Below, piece after piece: positions 8,915-17,567 of a stretch of DNA of 64,000 bases. Positions within the stretch are counted from its first letter, which is position 1; each line of letters opens with the position of its first letter. The position numbers were made by a program, and so were the translations under genes. Origin of the DNA: an uncultured Clostridia bacterium (GTDB lineage Bacteria; Bacillota; Clostridia; Lachnospirales; Lachnospiraceae); contig CANDNA010000012.1 of assembly GCA_947385955.1 (NCBI GenBank), positions 1-64,000 of the forward strand, written 5' to 3'. The notes under the pieces were generated by a model. It was not told the origin of the DNA. It did not search any database and saw only the letters and a list, made by a program, of their open reading frames with translations.

Positions 8915-9691
8915 GTGGCATACGATTACGAATATTTTAAAAAAGCGGTTTTTGATTTAACAAAAATTAATTTGAACGCGTATAAAGAAAAGCAGATGAA
9001 ACGGCGTATCGACACGTTGATTGGAAAGCATCGTATCGTTGGCTATGAAAATTATGTACAGGTTTTGAAAACCGATAAGGACAGGTTTGAGGAATTTGTC
9101 AATTATCTGACGATTAACGTGTCGGAGTTTTATCGGAATCCTTCCCAGTGGGATGTGATGGACAGAGATGTGATTCCGGAACTGATCCGCAAGTTTGGCA
9201 AGAACCTGAAAATATGGAGTGCAGCCTGCTCTACAGGGGATGAACCGTATTCCCTTGTGATGGCACTTTCCAGGCATTTGCCGTTGAACCAGATCCGGAT
9301 TTTTGCTACGGATCTGGATAAACAGGTAATCGCCAAAGCGAAGGTGGGTTTGTACTCGGAAAAGAGTATTGCCAGTGTTCCGGCAGATCTGAAGAAAAAA
9401 TATTTCACAAAAGTAGGGCTTTCCTGGCAGATTTCCGATGAAATCAAATCCCGTGTGGAATTTAAGGAGCACAATCTTCTGAAGGATACATATCCTACCA
9501 GTTATCATATGATTGTCTGCAGAAATGTATTGATTTACTTTACGGAAGAAGCCAAGGATGAGGTGTTTGTCAAGTTTCAGCAAAGCCTTGCCAGGGGCGG
9601 TGTCCTGTTCATAGGAAGTACGGAGCAGATTATCAACTATAAGGAAATTGGCCTGGAGAGGAAAAATTCTTTCTTCTATGAAAAAATGTAA
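8915..9691 (+). CDS. cheR: CheR-type protein-glutamate O-methyltransferase
   Basis: Transfers methyl groups from S-adenosylmethionine to glutamates of chemoreceptors. The helical N-terminal domain covers residues 1-75 and the methyltransferase domain the rest: 'WSAACSTGDEPYSLVMAL' is the SAM loop and 'CRNVLIYF' the conserved catalytic-side motif. Length 258 is typical. The start is GTG at 8915, supported by CGAGGAG seven nt upstream. No other che or receptor gene is in the window, so either it acts with receptors encoded elsewhere or it modifies another sensor. Confidence 0.92.
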   Translation: MAYDYEYFKKAVFDLTKINLNAYKEKQMKRRIDTLIGKHRIVGYENYVQVLKTDKDRFEEFVNYLTINVSEFYRNPSQWDVMDRDVIPELIRKFGKNLKIWSAACSTGDEPYSLVMALSRHLPLNQIRIFATDLDKQVIAKAKVGLYSEKSIASVPADLKKKYFTKVGLSWQISDEIKSRVEFKEHNLLKDTYPTSYHMIVCRNVLIYFTEEAKDEVFVKFQQSLARGGVLFIGSTEQIINYKEIGLERKNSFFYEKM

Positions 9692-9735
9692 AAAGCCGGA
9701 AAGTATTTTTTGACAATGTTCTGTTGGTGTGAATC

Positions 9736-9767
9736 AAAAAGAATCCTGTATGCAGGATTCTTTTTTT
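9736..9767 (+). terminator. Intrinsic terminator after cheR
   Basis: GAATCCTG and CAGGATTC form an 8-bp stem around TATG, extended by five A-T pairs, and followed by seven T. The A-run on the other side would let it also end the reverse-strand gene at 9826. Confidence 0.9.
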
Positions 9768-9825
9768 GATGCATTGCTTTCTTGATTTTTATCTACAGCA
9801 TGCGTTTTCTGTAACAGGTAAGCGG

Positions 9826-10923
9826 CTATGCCATTTTTTTCAGAATATGCAGGGCATAAGTCTGGAATGCTTTCCGGTCTTTTTTGAAAGAATCGGTAAC
9901 TTCGAAAAAAAGCTCCGGACTTTTATAATCCCGTTTGAAAAAGGGTTCAAACAAAACATCCCATTGGGGCAGGTAGGATGAATATTTTCGTGTATAACAG
10001 GTATGCGCCCTGGCCTGTACCCGGTTTTCCCTGTCTACAAAAGAGGCAATGGATTTGTGAATGGCCACATCCTCAATGGGAAGGTAATAGTAGTCCCTGT
10101 AATTGGAGTAAAAATATTTCATTTCTTCTTCGTAGAGAGGAACCCGGATACTTCCTGTGGTACCGCTGCCGGTAAAGTAACAGCCGTTTTTGGCACAGGA
10201 GATCTCTTTTGGGAGCGGTGTGGGGAAACTGAGTTTTATGAAAAGCTCCTGATGGCGGTTTCCACTGATGTCCTGATAATAATTGGCCTGTACTTTTTTG
10301 GCTTTGGTCCTTTCGGAAAAAAGATCACTGTAGGCAAGGACAGGAAGGATATGGAACATACCGGCCAGGTCGTCATAATTGTGACAGAGAATGGCCTGAT
10401 AGCCATATCCGGTCTGGTTTTTTACAAATTCATGATAAATACTGATCAGTTGTCCACCGTCAAAAGGGTCCTCCCGATGGATTCCCAGAAACTGTTCCAG
10501 TGTCTTTTGCTTGCAGTTGGGCAGCTTTAAAAAGTCTTTCAACGGAGATACCCGTTTGTAAATATCGATTCCCATAAAGCCGGAAAAATCGTAAGGAAGT
10601 CCGTGCTGGGCACATTTCTGTAAAATAAAAGGCAGGTCAAAATTGTTTCCGTTGAAATGAATCAGGTGTGTATAGGATCCGGATGCAAAAGAAAAGAAAG
10701 CCGAAATCACTTCCCTTTCTTCTTCATAAGAAGTAGCCAGCCATTGAATGGTATGCCAGCTCTCATTTTCATAATAGGCACAGCCAATCAGATATAATAT
10801 GGAACTTTTTGCGGCAAATCCGGTGGTTTCGATGTCCATAAAAAGTACTTTGGATAACGGGACTTCCCTGTCCAGAGGATAGGAAAGGGTGATTTCTGAA
10901 AGTTGTCTACGAATGGTTCGCAT
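9826..10923 (-). CDS. RNase H-like DEDD exonuclease-domain protein (YprB type)
   Basis: A putative 3'-5' exonuclease with a DnaQ-like fold. Near the N-terminus 'VLFMDIETTGF' carries the first two acidic residues, 'HFNGNNFDLPFI' the Exo II Asp and 'CHNYDDLAGM' the Exo III motif, so the DEDD set looks complete. The rest resembles the YprB family of Firmicutes, whose function is unknown. The chosen start (10923, 365 residues) has AGGAGG 12 nt upstream; an ATG at 10974 gives 382 residues but no ribosome site. The gene stands alone, converging on cheR and diverging from rnfC. Confidence 0.85.
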   Translation of the reverse strand: MRTIRRQLSEITLSYPLDREVPLSKVLFMDIETTGFAAKSSILYLIGCAYYENESWHTIQWLATSYEEEREVISAFFSFASGSYTHLIHFNGNNFDLPFILQKCAQHGLPYDFSGFMGIDIYKRVSPLKDFLKLPNCKQKTLEQFLGIHREDPFDGGQLISIYHEFVKNQTGYGYQAILCHNYDDLAGMFHILPVLAYSDLFSERTKAKKVQANYYQDISGNRHQELFIKLSFPTPLPKEISCAKNGCYFTGSGTTGSIRVPLYEEEMKYFYSNYRDYYYLPIEDVAIHKSIASFVDRENRVQARAHTCYTRKYSSYLPQWDVLFEPFFKRDYKSPELFFEVTDSFKKDRKAFQTYALHILKKMA

Positions 10924-11089
10924 GAAAACGGAAAACCTCCTGAAGCTCATCTTTTTTGGTTCACAGACAGACATATCTGTTGTTTCATTGTAACATGATT
11001 CCCAAATTTATAGTAGTATTTTTGTGAAAAAAATAGTATGATTAACAGAGGATAAAATTTATCAAAAGAGAAAGAAAGAGGGGTAAAAA

Positions 11090-12406
11090 ATGGCGAAATT
11101 GACATTTAAGGGTGGGATTCATCCATATGATGGAAAAGATCTGTCCAAAGATAAACCGATCAAAGCCATATTACCGAAGGGGGACCTGGTATACCCCCTG
11201 TCACAGCATATCGGTGCACCGGCAGTGCCTGTTGTGGCCAAGGGAGACCATGTACTGACCGGTCAGAAAATCGCGGAGGCAGGCGGTTTTGTGTCGGCGC
11301 CCATTTATGCCACAGTATCCGGTACGGTCAAAGCGATTGAGCCAAGACGCGTGGTGACTGGGGATCTGGCCATGTGTATCGTGGTGGAAAACGATACTTT
11401 GTATGAAGAGGTATCCTATGGGCCGTGCAGGCCGCTGGAAGAGCTGACAAAAGAAGAAATCGTGGGGATGATCAGAGAAGCGGGCGTGGTGGGAATGGGC
11501 GGTGCCGGGTTTCCCACACATGTGAAGCTGTCTCCGAAAGAGCCTGAAAAAATAGAGTATGTCATTGCCAACTGTGCGGAGTGTGAGCCGTACCTGACCT
11601 CTGATTACCGGAGGATGCTGGAAGAACCGGAAAAGATCGTGGAAGGGATGAAAGTGATCCTGCGGCTGTTTGATCATGCCAAAGGGATCCTTGCCGTGGA
11701 GGACAATAAGCCTGACTGTATTGCGGCGCTGAAGGCTCTGGTACAGAATGAGCCGGACATCAAAGTAAAGGCGCTGCAGACCAAATACCCTCAGGGAGCC
11801 GAGCGCCAGCTTATTTATGCAACGACCGGGCGGGCAATTCATTCCGGTATGCTTCCTGCAGACGCGGGGTGTATCGTGGACAATGTGGATACCATCGTTG
11901 CCATTAACCAGGCAGTAAGAGAGGGCAAACCTCTGATGCACCGTATTGTTACGGTAACAGGGGATGCCATTGCGGACCCGCGTAATTTTATTGTACGAAT
12001 CGGCACCAATTATCATGAGCTGGTGGAAGAGGCAGGCGGTTTTCAATCGGAGCCGGAGAAAATCGTTTCCGGCGGACCGATGATGGGATTTGCACTGTTT
12101 GGCCTGGATGTGCCCACTACCAAAACTTCGTCGGCGCTGCTTTGCATGACAGCGGATGAGGTATCCCGATACGAACCAAGTGCCTGTATTAACTGCGGCC
12201 GGTGCGTGGAAGTATGTCCGGGACGGGTGATGCCCAGCAAGCTGGCAGATTTTGCGGAACATGGAGATGCGGAAAAGTTTCTGGCTTACAATGGCATGGA
12301 GTGCTGTGAGTGCGGCTGCTGCAGTTTTGTATGTCCTGCCAAGAGACCGCTGACACAGGTAATCAAGTCCATGCGTAAGATACAGCTGGCGAAAAAGAAG
12401 AAATAG
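11090..12406 (+). CDS. rnfC: Rnf complex subunit C (NADH-binding, 2x[4Fe-4S])
   Basis: Peripheral subunit of the Rnf ferredoxin:NAD+ oxidoreductase, which pumps Na+ or H+. 'GVVGMGGAGFPTHVKL' is the nucleotide/FMN-binding loop, as in complex I NuoF. Two ferredoxin-type clusters lie near the C-terminus: 'CINCGRCVEVCP' and 'CCECGCCSFVCP'. At 438 residues it has the usual clostridial length. It opens the operon rnfCDGEAB, behind a GAAAGAGGGG ribosome site, and a divergent gene ends the intergenic region upstream. No confident -35/-10 pair was found in that region. Confidence 0.97.
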   Translation: MAKLTFKGGIHPYDGKDLSKDKPIKAILPKGDLVYPLSQHIGAPAVPVVAKGDHVLTGQKIAEAGGFVSAPIYATVSGTVKAIEPRRVVTGDLAMCIVVENDTLYEEVSYGPCRPLEELTKEEIVGMIREAGVVGMGGAGFPTHVKLSPKEPEKIEYVIANCAECEPYLTSDYRRMLEEPEKIVEGMKVILRLFDHAKGILAVEDNKPDCIAALKALVQNEPDIKVKALQTKYPQGAERQLIYATTGRAIHSGMLPADAGCIVDNVDTIVAINQAVREGKPLMHRIVTVTGDAIADPRNFIVRIGTNYHELVEEAGGFQSEPEKIVSGGPMMGFALFGLDVPTTKTSSALLCMTADEVSRYEPSACINCGRCVEVCPGRVMPSKLADFAEHGDAEKFLAYNGMECCECGCCSFVCPAKRPLTQVIKSMRKIQLAKKKK

Positions 12407-12417
12407 GAGGTACCGTA

Positions 12418-13350
12418 ATGAGTGATTTGATGAAGGTGTCATCCAATCCGCATATCCGTTCCAAAGCCACGACGGGAGGTATTATGGGGGCAGTCATACT
12501 GGCGCTGCTTCCGGCCACTTTCTTTGGCGTATATAATTTTGGATTGCATGCACTGATTTTGATTCTGGTAACAGTGGCATCCACTGTGCTGACAGAATAC
12601 ATATATGAGCTTCTGATGAAGAAAAGAGTGACGGTAAACGATTTATCGGCTACTGTAACAGGGCTTTTGCTGGCGTTGAATCTGCCGCCGGGAGCGCCTT
12701 TGTGGCTGGGAGTCGTCGGCGGTGTATTTGCCATTCTTGTGGTAAAGATGCTGTTTGGCGGGCTGGGGCAGAATTTTATGAATCCGGCGCTGGGTGCCAG
12801 ATGCTTTCTGCTGATTTCCTTTACTTCCATTATGACCAATTTTGACTGTGATGCCTATTCAGGTGCTACGCCTCTGACTGCGCTGAAAGCGGGAGAGAGC
12901 GTAAATGTGATGGATATGATACTGGGGCATACCGGAGGTACCATCGGTGAGACATCTATGGTGGCCATTGTTGCAGGAGCCTGTATTCTGATTCTGCTGG
13001 ATATTATTGATCTGCGGATTCCCGGCAGTTACATAGTGAGTTTCGTGATTTTTATTGTGCTGTTTGGCGGGCGCGGCTTTGACAGCGCTTATATTTCCGC
13101 ACAGCTTGCAGGCGGCGGACTGATGCTGGGAGCATTTTTTATGGCTACCGATTATGTGACAAGGCCCATCACCAAAAGGGGCCAGTATGTATTCGGGATC
13201 TTCCTTGGCATTATGACCGGTATTTTCCGATTGTTTGCGCCGGGGGCGGAAGGTGTGTCCTATGCGATTATTCTGGGCAATCTTCTGGTACCTCTGATTG
13301 AAAAGGTAACGCTTCCGAAGGCGTTTGGTAAAGGAGGGGAGAGAGCATGA
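12418..13350 (+). CDS. rnfD: Rnf complex subunit D (membrane, covalent FMN)
   Basis: Integral membrane subunit related to NqrB, 310 residues with about eight to nine hydrophobic helices. The covalent flavin site is 'YSGATPL': Thr151 in S148-G-A-T is expected to carry FMN through a phosphoester bond made by ApbE. The ATG follows GGAGG with 6-7 nt spacing and lies 11 bp after rnfC. It is involved in ion translocation together with RnfA and RnfE. Confidence 0.96.
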   Translation: MSDLMKVSSNPHIRSKATTGGIMGAVILALLPATFFGVYNFGLHALILILVTVASTVLTEYIYELLMKKRVTVNDLSATVTGLLLALNLPPGAPLWLGVVGGVFAILVVKMLFGGLGQNFMNPALGARCFLLISFTSIMTNFDCDAYSGATPLTALKAGESVNVMDMILGHTGGTIGETSMVAIVAGACILILLDIIDLRIPGSYIVSFVIFIVLFGGRGFDSAYISAQLAGGGLMLGAFFMATDYVTRPITKRGQYVFGIFLGIMTGIFRLFAPGAEGVSYAIILGNLLVPLIEKVTLPKAFGKGGERA

Positions 13351-13964
13351 AAAATATGCTGAGAGATGCGGCGATCCTTTTTGCCATTACCGTAATTGCA
13401 GGAGCCGTTCTCGGTTTTGTTTATGAAATGACAAAGGAGCCGATTGCGGAGCAGGAAGCAAAAGCCAAACAGGAGGCATGCCAGGAAGTATTTGCAGATG
13501 CGGTTTCGTTTGATGCACTGAGCGGCAGTGAGGATCCATCCTACGCTGCATTGGCGGAGAACGGCTACGATAAGATGTCTGTAGATGAGGTGATGGAAGC
13601 GAAAAGCAGCGAAGGCGAGCCGCTTGGTTATGTGATCATTCTGACTTCCCATGACGGGTATAACGGTGATATTCAGTTTTCCATGGGAATCCGTAAGGAC
13701 GGAACCGTGAACGGGATTTCCCTGCTGTCCATTTCCGAAACGCCGGGGCTGGGTATGCGGGCGGAAGAAGTGCTGAAGCCCCAGTTTGCAGGAAAACAGG
13801 TTTCCGGTTTCAGCTATACCAAGTCGGGCGCTGTGTCCGACGATCAGATTGATGCCATCAGCGGCGCAACGATTACCACGAATGCAGTGGTGGAGTCGGT
13901 CAATGCGGGACTTTGGTATTTCCAGAATGTATTGGAAGGAGGGACAGGCAATGAATCAGAATAG
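13347..13964 (+). CDS. rnfG: Rnf complex subunit G (covalent FMN)
   Basis: Single-helix membrane-anchored flavoprotein, 205 residues. The N-terminal helix is 'AAILFAITVIAGAVLGFVY'. The flavinylation motif 'ISGATITT' places the FMN-bearing Thr at 175. The ATG overlaps the rnfD stop by four bases (ATGA), typical of translational coupling. RnfG relays electrons between RnfB/RnfA/RnfE and RnfD/RnfC on the outer face. Confidence 0.96.
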   Translation: MKNMLRDAAILFAITVIAGAVLGFVYEMTKEPIAEQEAKAKQEACQEVFADAVSFDALSGSEDPSYAALAENGYDKMSVDEVMEAKSSEGEPLGYVIILTSHDGYNGDIQFSMGIRKDGTVNGISLLSISETPGLGMRAEEVLKPQFAGKQVSGFSYTKSGAVSDDQIDAISGATITTNAVVESVNAGLWYFQNVLEGGTGNESE

Positions 13965-14682
13965 TGCGGGAGAGAGACTTTACAATGGTATCATAAAAGA
14001 GAATCCTACGCTGGTGTTGATGCTGGGTATGTGTCCTACCCTGGCGGTGACGACTTCTGCGATCAACGGCCTGGGGATGGGACTGACCACAATGGTGGTA
14101 CTGGCCCTGAGCAACGCCATTATTTCCCTGCTGCGTAATATCATCCCGGATAAGGTGAGGATTCCGGCGTTTATCGTGATCATTGCTTCTTTCGTAACAG
14201 TGGTGCAGATGGTACTGCAGGCATACCTGCCCTTTTTGTACGATGCTCTTGGAATCTATATTCCTCTGATTGTAGTGAACTGTATTATTCTGGGCAGGGC
14301 GGAGTCCTATGCGTCCAAAAATCCGGTCATCCCTTCTCTGTTTGACGGCATCGGCATGGGGCTGGGATTTTCGGCAGCTTTGACAATCATCGGGGCAGTC
14401 AGGGAAATTCTGGGCGCCGGTGAGGTATTCGGATTTCATTTTATGCCGGAAAGCTATGTGCCCTTCAGCATATTTGTACTGGCGCCCGGTGCGTTCTTTG
14501 TGTTGGCAGCTTTGACGGCGATTCAGAATAAGGTCCGGATAAACGGAGAGAAAAAGGGGAAAGACATGTCCAGGATCCAGTCCGGATGCAATTCTGACTG
14601 CGCGGGCTGTTCAGACAGCGGCTGCTCCCGCAGGTTTTATGGTGAGAGCAAAGAGAATGATACAAAAGGGGAGGTAAAGTAG
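13951..14682 (+). CDS. rnfE: Rnf complex subunit E with cysteine-rich C-terminal tail
   Basis: Six-helix membrane subunit related to NqrD; with RnfA it forms an iron-binding membrane core. The start at 13951 follows GAAGGAGGG and overlaps rnfG by 14 bp. The core ends near residue 200. Beyond it lies a hydrophilic tail with Cys213, Cys217, Cys220 and Cys225 (spacing CX3CX2CX4C), not part of the usual RnfE core, in a Lys/Arg-rich context, so probably cytoplasmic. A metal or Fe-S site is possible but unproven. Total 243 residues against about 200-230 usually. Confidence 0.95.
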   Translation: MNQNSAGERLYNGIIKENPTLVLMLGMCPTLAVTTSAINGLGMGLTTMVVLALSNAIISLLRNIIPDKVRIPAFIVIIASFVTVVQMVLQAYLPFLYDALGIYIPLIVVNCIILGRAESYASKNPVIPSLFDGIGMGLGFSAALTIIGAVREILGAGEVFGFHFMPESYVPFSIFVLAPGAFFVLAALTAIQNKVRINGEKKGKDMSRIQSGCNSDCAGCSDSGCSRRFYGESKENDTKGEVK

Positions 14683-14683
14683 G

Positions 14684-15277
14684 ATGGCATCGACGTGGAA
14701 AGAATTATTGGTGATCCTGATCAGTTCCAGTCTGGTCAGTAATGTGGTGCTCAGCCAGTTCCTGGGCCTGTGCCCCTTCCTGGGTGTATCCAAAAAGGTG
14801 GAAACGGCTGCCGGGATGGGGACGGCGGTAATCTTTGTGATTACGCTGGCATCTGCAGTGGCCGGGGTGATTTATCGGTTTATACTGGTTCCTTTTGATA
14901 TTACATATCTGCAGACGATAGTCTTTATTCTTGTGATTGCGGCGTTGGTACAGTTTGTGGAGATGGTCCTGAAAAAGTTTATGCCGGGGCTGTACGTGGC
15001 TCTGGGTGTATATCTGCCTCTGATTACCACCAACTGTGCCGTACTGGGGGTGGCACTTAAAAATGTGCAGAAACAGTACGGGATTCTGGCCAGTGTTGTA
15101 AACGGGTTTGCCACGGCGGCAGGATTTACGGTTGCCATTGTCATACTGGCCGGTATCCGGGAGAAGATGGAATACAATGATGTGCCCCAGTCCTTTAAGG
15201 GGATGCCGATTGTGCTGGTAACAGCAGGGCTGATGGCCATTGCATTCTGCGGATTTGCAGGATTGTTAAGGGGGTAA
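14684..15277 (+). CDS. rnfA: Rnf complex subunit A
   Basis: Integral membrane subunit of 197 residues with six helices, homologous to NqrE and to RnfE in inverted topology. Family hallmarks are 'NVVLSQFLGLCPFLGVS' near the start and 'LITTNCAVLGVAL' in the middle, which contain the two Cys expected to share an Fe site with RnfE. It begins 1 bp after the rnfE stop, behind GGGGAGG. Confidence 0.97.
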   Translation: MASTWKELLVILISSSLVSNVVLSQFLGLCPFLGVSKKVETAAGMGTAVIFVITLASAVAGVIYRFILVPFDITYLQTIVFILVIAALVQFVEMVLKKFMPGLYVALGVYLPLITTNCAVLGVALKNVQKQYGILASVVNGFATAAGFTVAIVILAGIREKMEYNDVPQSFKGMPIVLVTAGLMAIAFCGFAGLLRG

Positions 15278-15280
15278 GGA

Positions 15281-16072
15281 ATGAGTATAGCAGGAATTTT
15301 AACAGCGACGGCAGTGGTGGGATTTGTTGGTCTGTTTATCGGTCTGTTCCTGGGCATTGCGGCGATCAAATTTGAAGTAAAAGCGGATGAGAAAGAAGAA
15401 GCTGTGCTGGGGGTGCTGCCGGGCAATAACTGCGGCGGCTGTGGCTATGCAGGCTGCTCCGGGCTGGCAGCGGCCATTGCCAAAGGAGAGGCGCCGGTCA
15501 ATGCCTGTCCGGTGGGCGGAGAAAGCGTGGGTGCGAAGATTGCACAGATCATGGGTGTGGAGGCGCAGGCAGGCGTAAGGAAAGTCGCTTTTGTCAAGTG
15601 TGCCGGTACCTGTGAAAAAGCAAATGTGGATTACGAATATCATGGCAGTAAAGACTGCCGGATGGTTTCTTTTGTACCGGGCGGCGGCCCCAAGAGCTGC
15701 AGCTACGGCTGTATGGGATATGGAAGCTGCGTATCTGCCTGTCCCTTTGACGCCATTCATGTGGTGGATGGTGTGGCAGTGGTGGACCGGGAGGCCTGCA
15801 AAGCCTGCGGCAAATGCGTGGAAGCCTGTCCCAGACATCTGATTGAGCTGATTCCCTATGAGGCGAAACATCAGGTGGCCTGCAGCTCCAAAGACAAGGG
15901 GCCTGTTACCATAAAGGCCTGTCAGGCAGGGTGTATTGCCTGTCAGCTCTGCAAAAAGAACTGCCCCAATGATGCTATTATCATTGAGGATTTTCATGCA
16001 AGGATTGATTATGAGAAATGTACGGGCTGCGGGATCTGTAAGGAGAAGTGTCCGAAAAAAATTATTTTATAA
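15281..16072 (+). CDS. rnfB: Rnf complex subunit B (ferredoxin-like electron entry)
   Basis: Entry point for electrons from reduced ferredoxin. An N-terminal helix anchors it. A [4Fe-4S] domain follows with Cys51, Cys54, Cys59 and Cys76 ('CGGCGYAGC' and 'NACP'). The rest holds several ferredoxin CX2CX2CX3C repeats: 'CMGYGSCVSACP', 'CKACGKCVEACP', 'CIACQLCKKNCP' and 'CTGCGICKEKCP'. Such cluster-rich RnfB versions are typical of Clostridia. At 263 residues it ends the operon; a terminator follows within 15 bp. Confidence 0.97.
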   Translation: MSIAGILTATAVVGFVGLFIGLFLGIAAIKFEVKADEKEEAVLGVLPGNNCGGCGYAGCSGLAAAIAKGEAPVNACPVGGESVGAKIAQIMGVEAQAGVRKVAFVKCAGTCEKANVDYEYHGSKDCRMVSFVPGGGPKSCSYGCMGYGSCVSACPFDAIHVVDGVAVVDREACKACGKCVEACPRHLIELIPYEAKHQVACSSKDKGPVTIKACQAGCIACQLCKKNCPNDAIIIEDFHARIDYEKCTGCGICKEKCPKKIIL

Positions 16073-16083
16073 ATATGTGTGAA

Positions 16084-16109
16084 GCGGTGCCGTCAGGGCG
16101 CCGCTTTTT
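16084..16109 (+). terminator. Intrinsic terminator of the rnf operon
   Basis: GCGGTGCC pairs with GGCGCCGC (one G-U) around GTCAG, followed by five T. It lies between rnfB and the formyltransferase gene. Confidence 0.85.
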
Positions 16110-16125
16110 AAGGAAAGGAAAAAGT

Positions 16126-16851
16126 ATGCGGATTATATTATGCGGTTATCATTGGACCGGATGTAAGGCTCTGGAGCTTTTACTGGAAGCAGGGCATGAA
16201 GTGTTTGTATATACACATAAAACAGAAAATAGCATTGCGGATCTGGAAGGTCTGTGTATCAGAAAAAATATATCTTACACTCTTGATAAAATAACGGCTG
16301 AGAATCTGCCCTTTGTTCCGGATATGATCTGTTCAGTTTATTTCCGGCAGATTATAAAAAAGGATGTGATTGATGCTGCAGGAGGCAGAATTTTTAATCT
16401 GCATCCATCTTTGTTGCCCCGATACCGGGGATGCAGTAGTCTGACATGGGCAATGATCAATGGGGAAGCGGAGTGCGGATTTACTTACCATTACGTTGAT
16501 ACAGGGTGTGATACAGGAAAGATTATCCTGCAAAAGAAAATAAAAATAGAGGATTTTGACACACAATTAACTTTATACAATCGGGTTATGTTCCGGAGTA
16601 TGGAATATTTTATGGAAGTTGTTGGTCTGGTAGAGAGAGGAGATCCGGGAAGGGAACAGGAGGGAGAAGCTATCATATATAAAAGAGGTTGTCCTATGAA
16701 CGGAGAGATAAGGGATAACATGGATTGGGCCATGAAAGAACGGTTTGTTCGTGCTATGTGTTATCCTCCCTATCCGGCGGCACGATATCAGGGTGAAGAG
16801 ATCAGAAGTTACGAAGAGTTGCTGAAAAAAGTGCGGGGGAGGGTAAAATAG
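16126..16851 (+). CDS. Sugar N-formyltransferase-like protein
   Basis: A 241-residue formyltransferase that would use N10-formyl-tetrahydrofolate. The core 'FNLHPSLLPRYRG' and 'YVDTGCDTGKI' supply the Asn91-His93-Asp129 triad expected for formyl transfer. It is too short and too divergent to be tRNA-Met formyltransferase and fits the group that formylates amino sugars of surface glycans. AAGGAAAGG precedes the ATG. The gene has AT-rich stretches compared with the rnf genes, and its 3' end overlaps a decayed NeuD-like gene, suggesting a remnant of a surface-sugar cassette. Its substrate is unknown. Confidence 0.8.
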   Translation: MRIILCGYHWTGCKALELLLEAGHEVFVYTHKTENSIADLEGLCIRKNISYTLDKITAENLPFVPDMICSVYFRQIIKKDVIDAAGGRIFNLHPSLLPRYRGCSSLTWAMINGEAECGFTYHYVDTGCDTGKIILQKKIKIEDFDTQLTLYNRVMFRSMEYFMEVVGLVERGDPGREQEGEAIIYKRGCPMNGEIRDNMDWAMKERFVRAMCYPPYPAARYQGEEIRSYEELLKKVRGRVK

Positions 16852-17443
16852 TCGTTTTTGGATGTGGCGGCCATGCCAGAAGCATTATAAATACATTGTG
16901 TGAAGTCTGTGAAAAAGAAGCAATCCTTCTGGTGGATGAAAGGGCAGACAGGAACGGATTTTGGGATGTGAAACGCAGGTTTCGTATGTACCTAAGGCAG
17001 AGGACGGGTATATCATCAGTCTGGAAGATAATGAAAAGAGAAGCCGAATGTATCAGTATTTACGGCGGCATTCGGCAGCAGACTGTCTTTTTGTGGTGTC
17101 TCTGTAGGCATCTGTAGGTATGGAGGCAAAGACAGAAAGAGGGACCTATGTGGCCGCAGGTGCTTATATCGGACCGGGGGCAAAGATTGGAGCGAATACC
17201 ATTATCAATACGGCCAGTGTGATAGAGCATGAAACAGTCGTTGGAGATCGTACACATACAGTACCCCCTGCAACCGTTTGCGGACGAAGCCGGGTGGGCA
17301 GTTATGTGTTTTTAGGTGCCGGCGCCGTAGTCATTGACGGCATCAGCATTTGTGACCAGGTGATCATCGGTGCATGTGCTGTTGTAAAAGAAAATATTAC
17401 AGAGCCGGGAACTTATGCAGGGACTCCGGCGAGAAGGATATAA
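16848..17443 (+). pseudogene. Decayed NeuD/PglD-like sugar O/N-acetyltransferase
   Basis: The N-terminal part reads 'VVFGCGGHARSII' and 'AILLVDERADRNG', the nucleotide-sugar-binding start of NeuD/PglD proteins. Around 16957 a one-base loss moves the frame: the sequence continues in the +2 frame as 'ILGCETQVSYVPKAEDGYI'. That frame then hits TAG at 17105-17107 and continues as left-handed hexapeptide repeats ('AGAYIGPGAKIGANTIINTA') to 'GTYAGTPARRI' and a stop at 17443. No ATG, GTG or TTG start lies in frame at the expected N-terminus. Two lesions plus a missing start make an active enzyme very unlikely. An open frame of 107 codons remains from ATG 17120 but has no ribosome site. Confidence 0.8.
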
Positions 17444-17484
17444 GAACGGCAGAAAGTGCGCATACTTTTATATCGTTATTTGGA

Positions 17485-17513
17485 TTGCAATTACGTGAAT
17501 AGTGTGCTATACT
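17485..17513 (+). promoter_or_regulatory. Promoter of the metal-exporter operon
   Basis: TTGCAA at 17485-17490, a 17-bp spacer and TATACT at 17508-17513, 55 bp before the exporter start. Confidence 0.7.
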
Positions 17514-17518
17514 CCTGA

Positions 17519-17541
17519 ATGCGAATGAGTTGCATTTGCAT
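17519..17541. promoter_or_regulatory. Inverted repeat, candidate Fur-family operator
   Basis: ATGCGAATG and CATTTGCAT form 9-bp arms with one mismatch around a 5-bp spacer, immediately after the -10 box. The AT-rich dyad and the Fur-family gene in the same operon suggest metal-dependent autorepression. It does not match the classic Fur box closely, so the metal is uncertain. Confidence 0.55.
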
Positions 17542-17567
17542 TATATAGATCAGGAAAGGATTCCGGC

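Noticed and set aside
10981-11089. Promoter for rnfC
   Set aside because: AT-rich region with several -10-like words, but no pair with acceptable -35 and spacing.
11201-12442. 413-codon reverse open frame
   Set aside because: Antisense to rnfC, whose Fe-S motifs fix the coding strand.
17120-17443. Intact 107-residue hexapeptide acetyltransferase
   Set aside because: It lacks a ribosome site and the N-terminal domain is out of frame upstream, so it is treated as part of the NeuD-like pseudogene.
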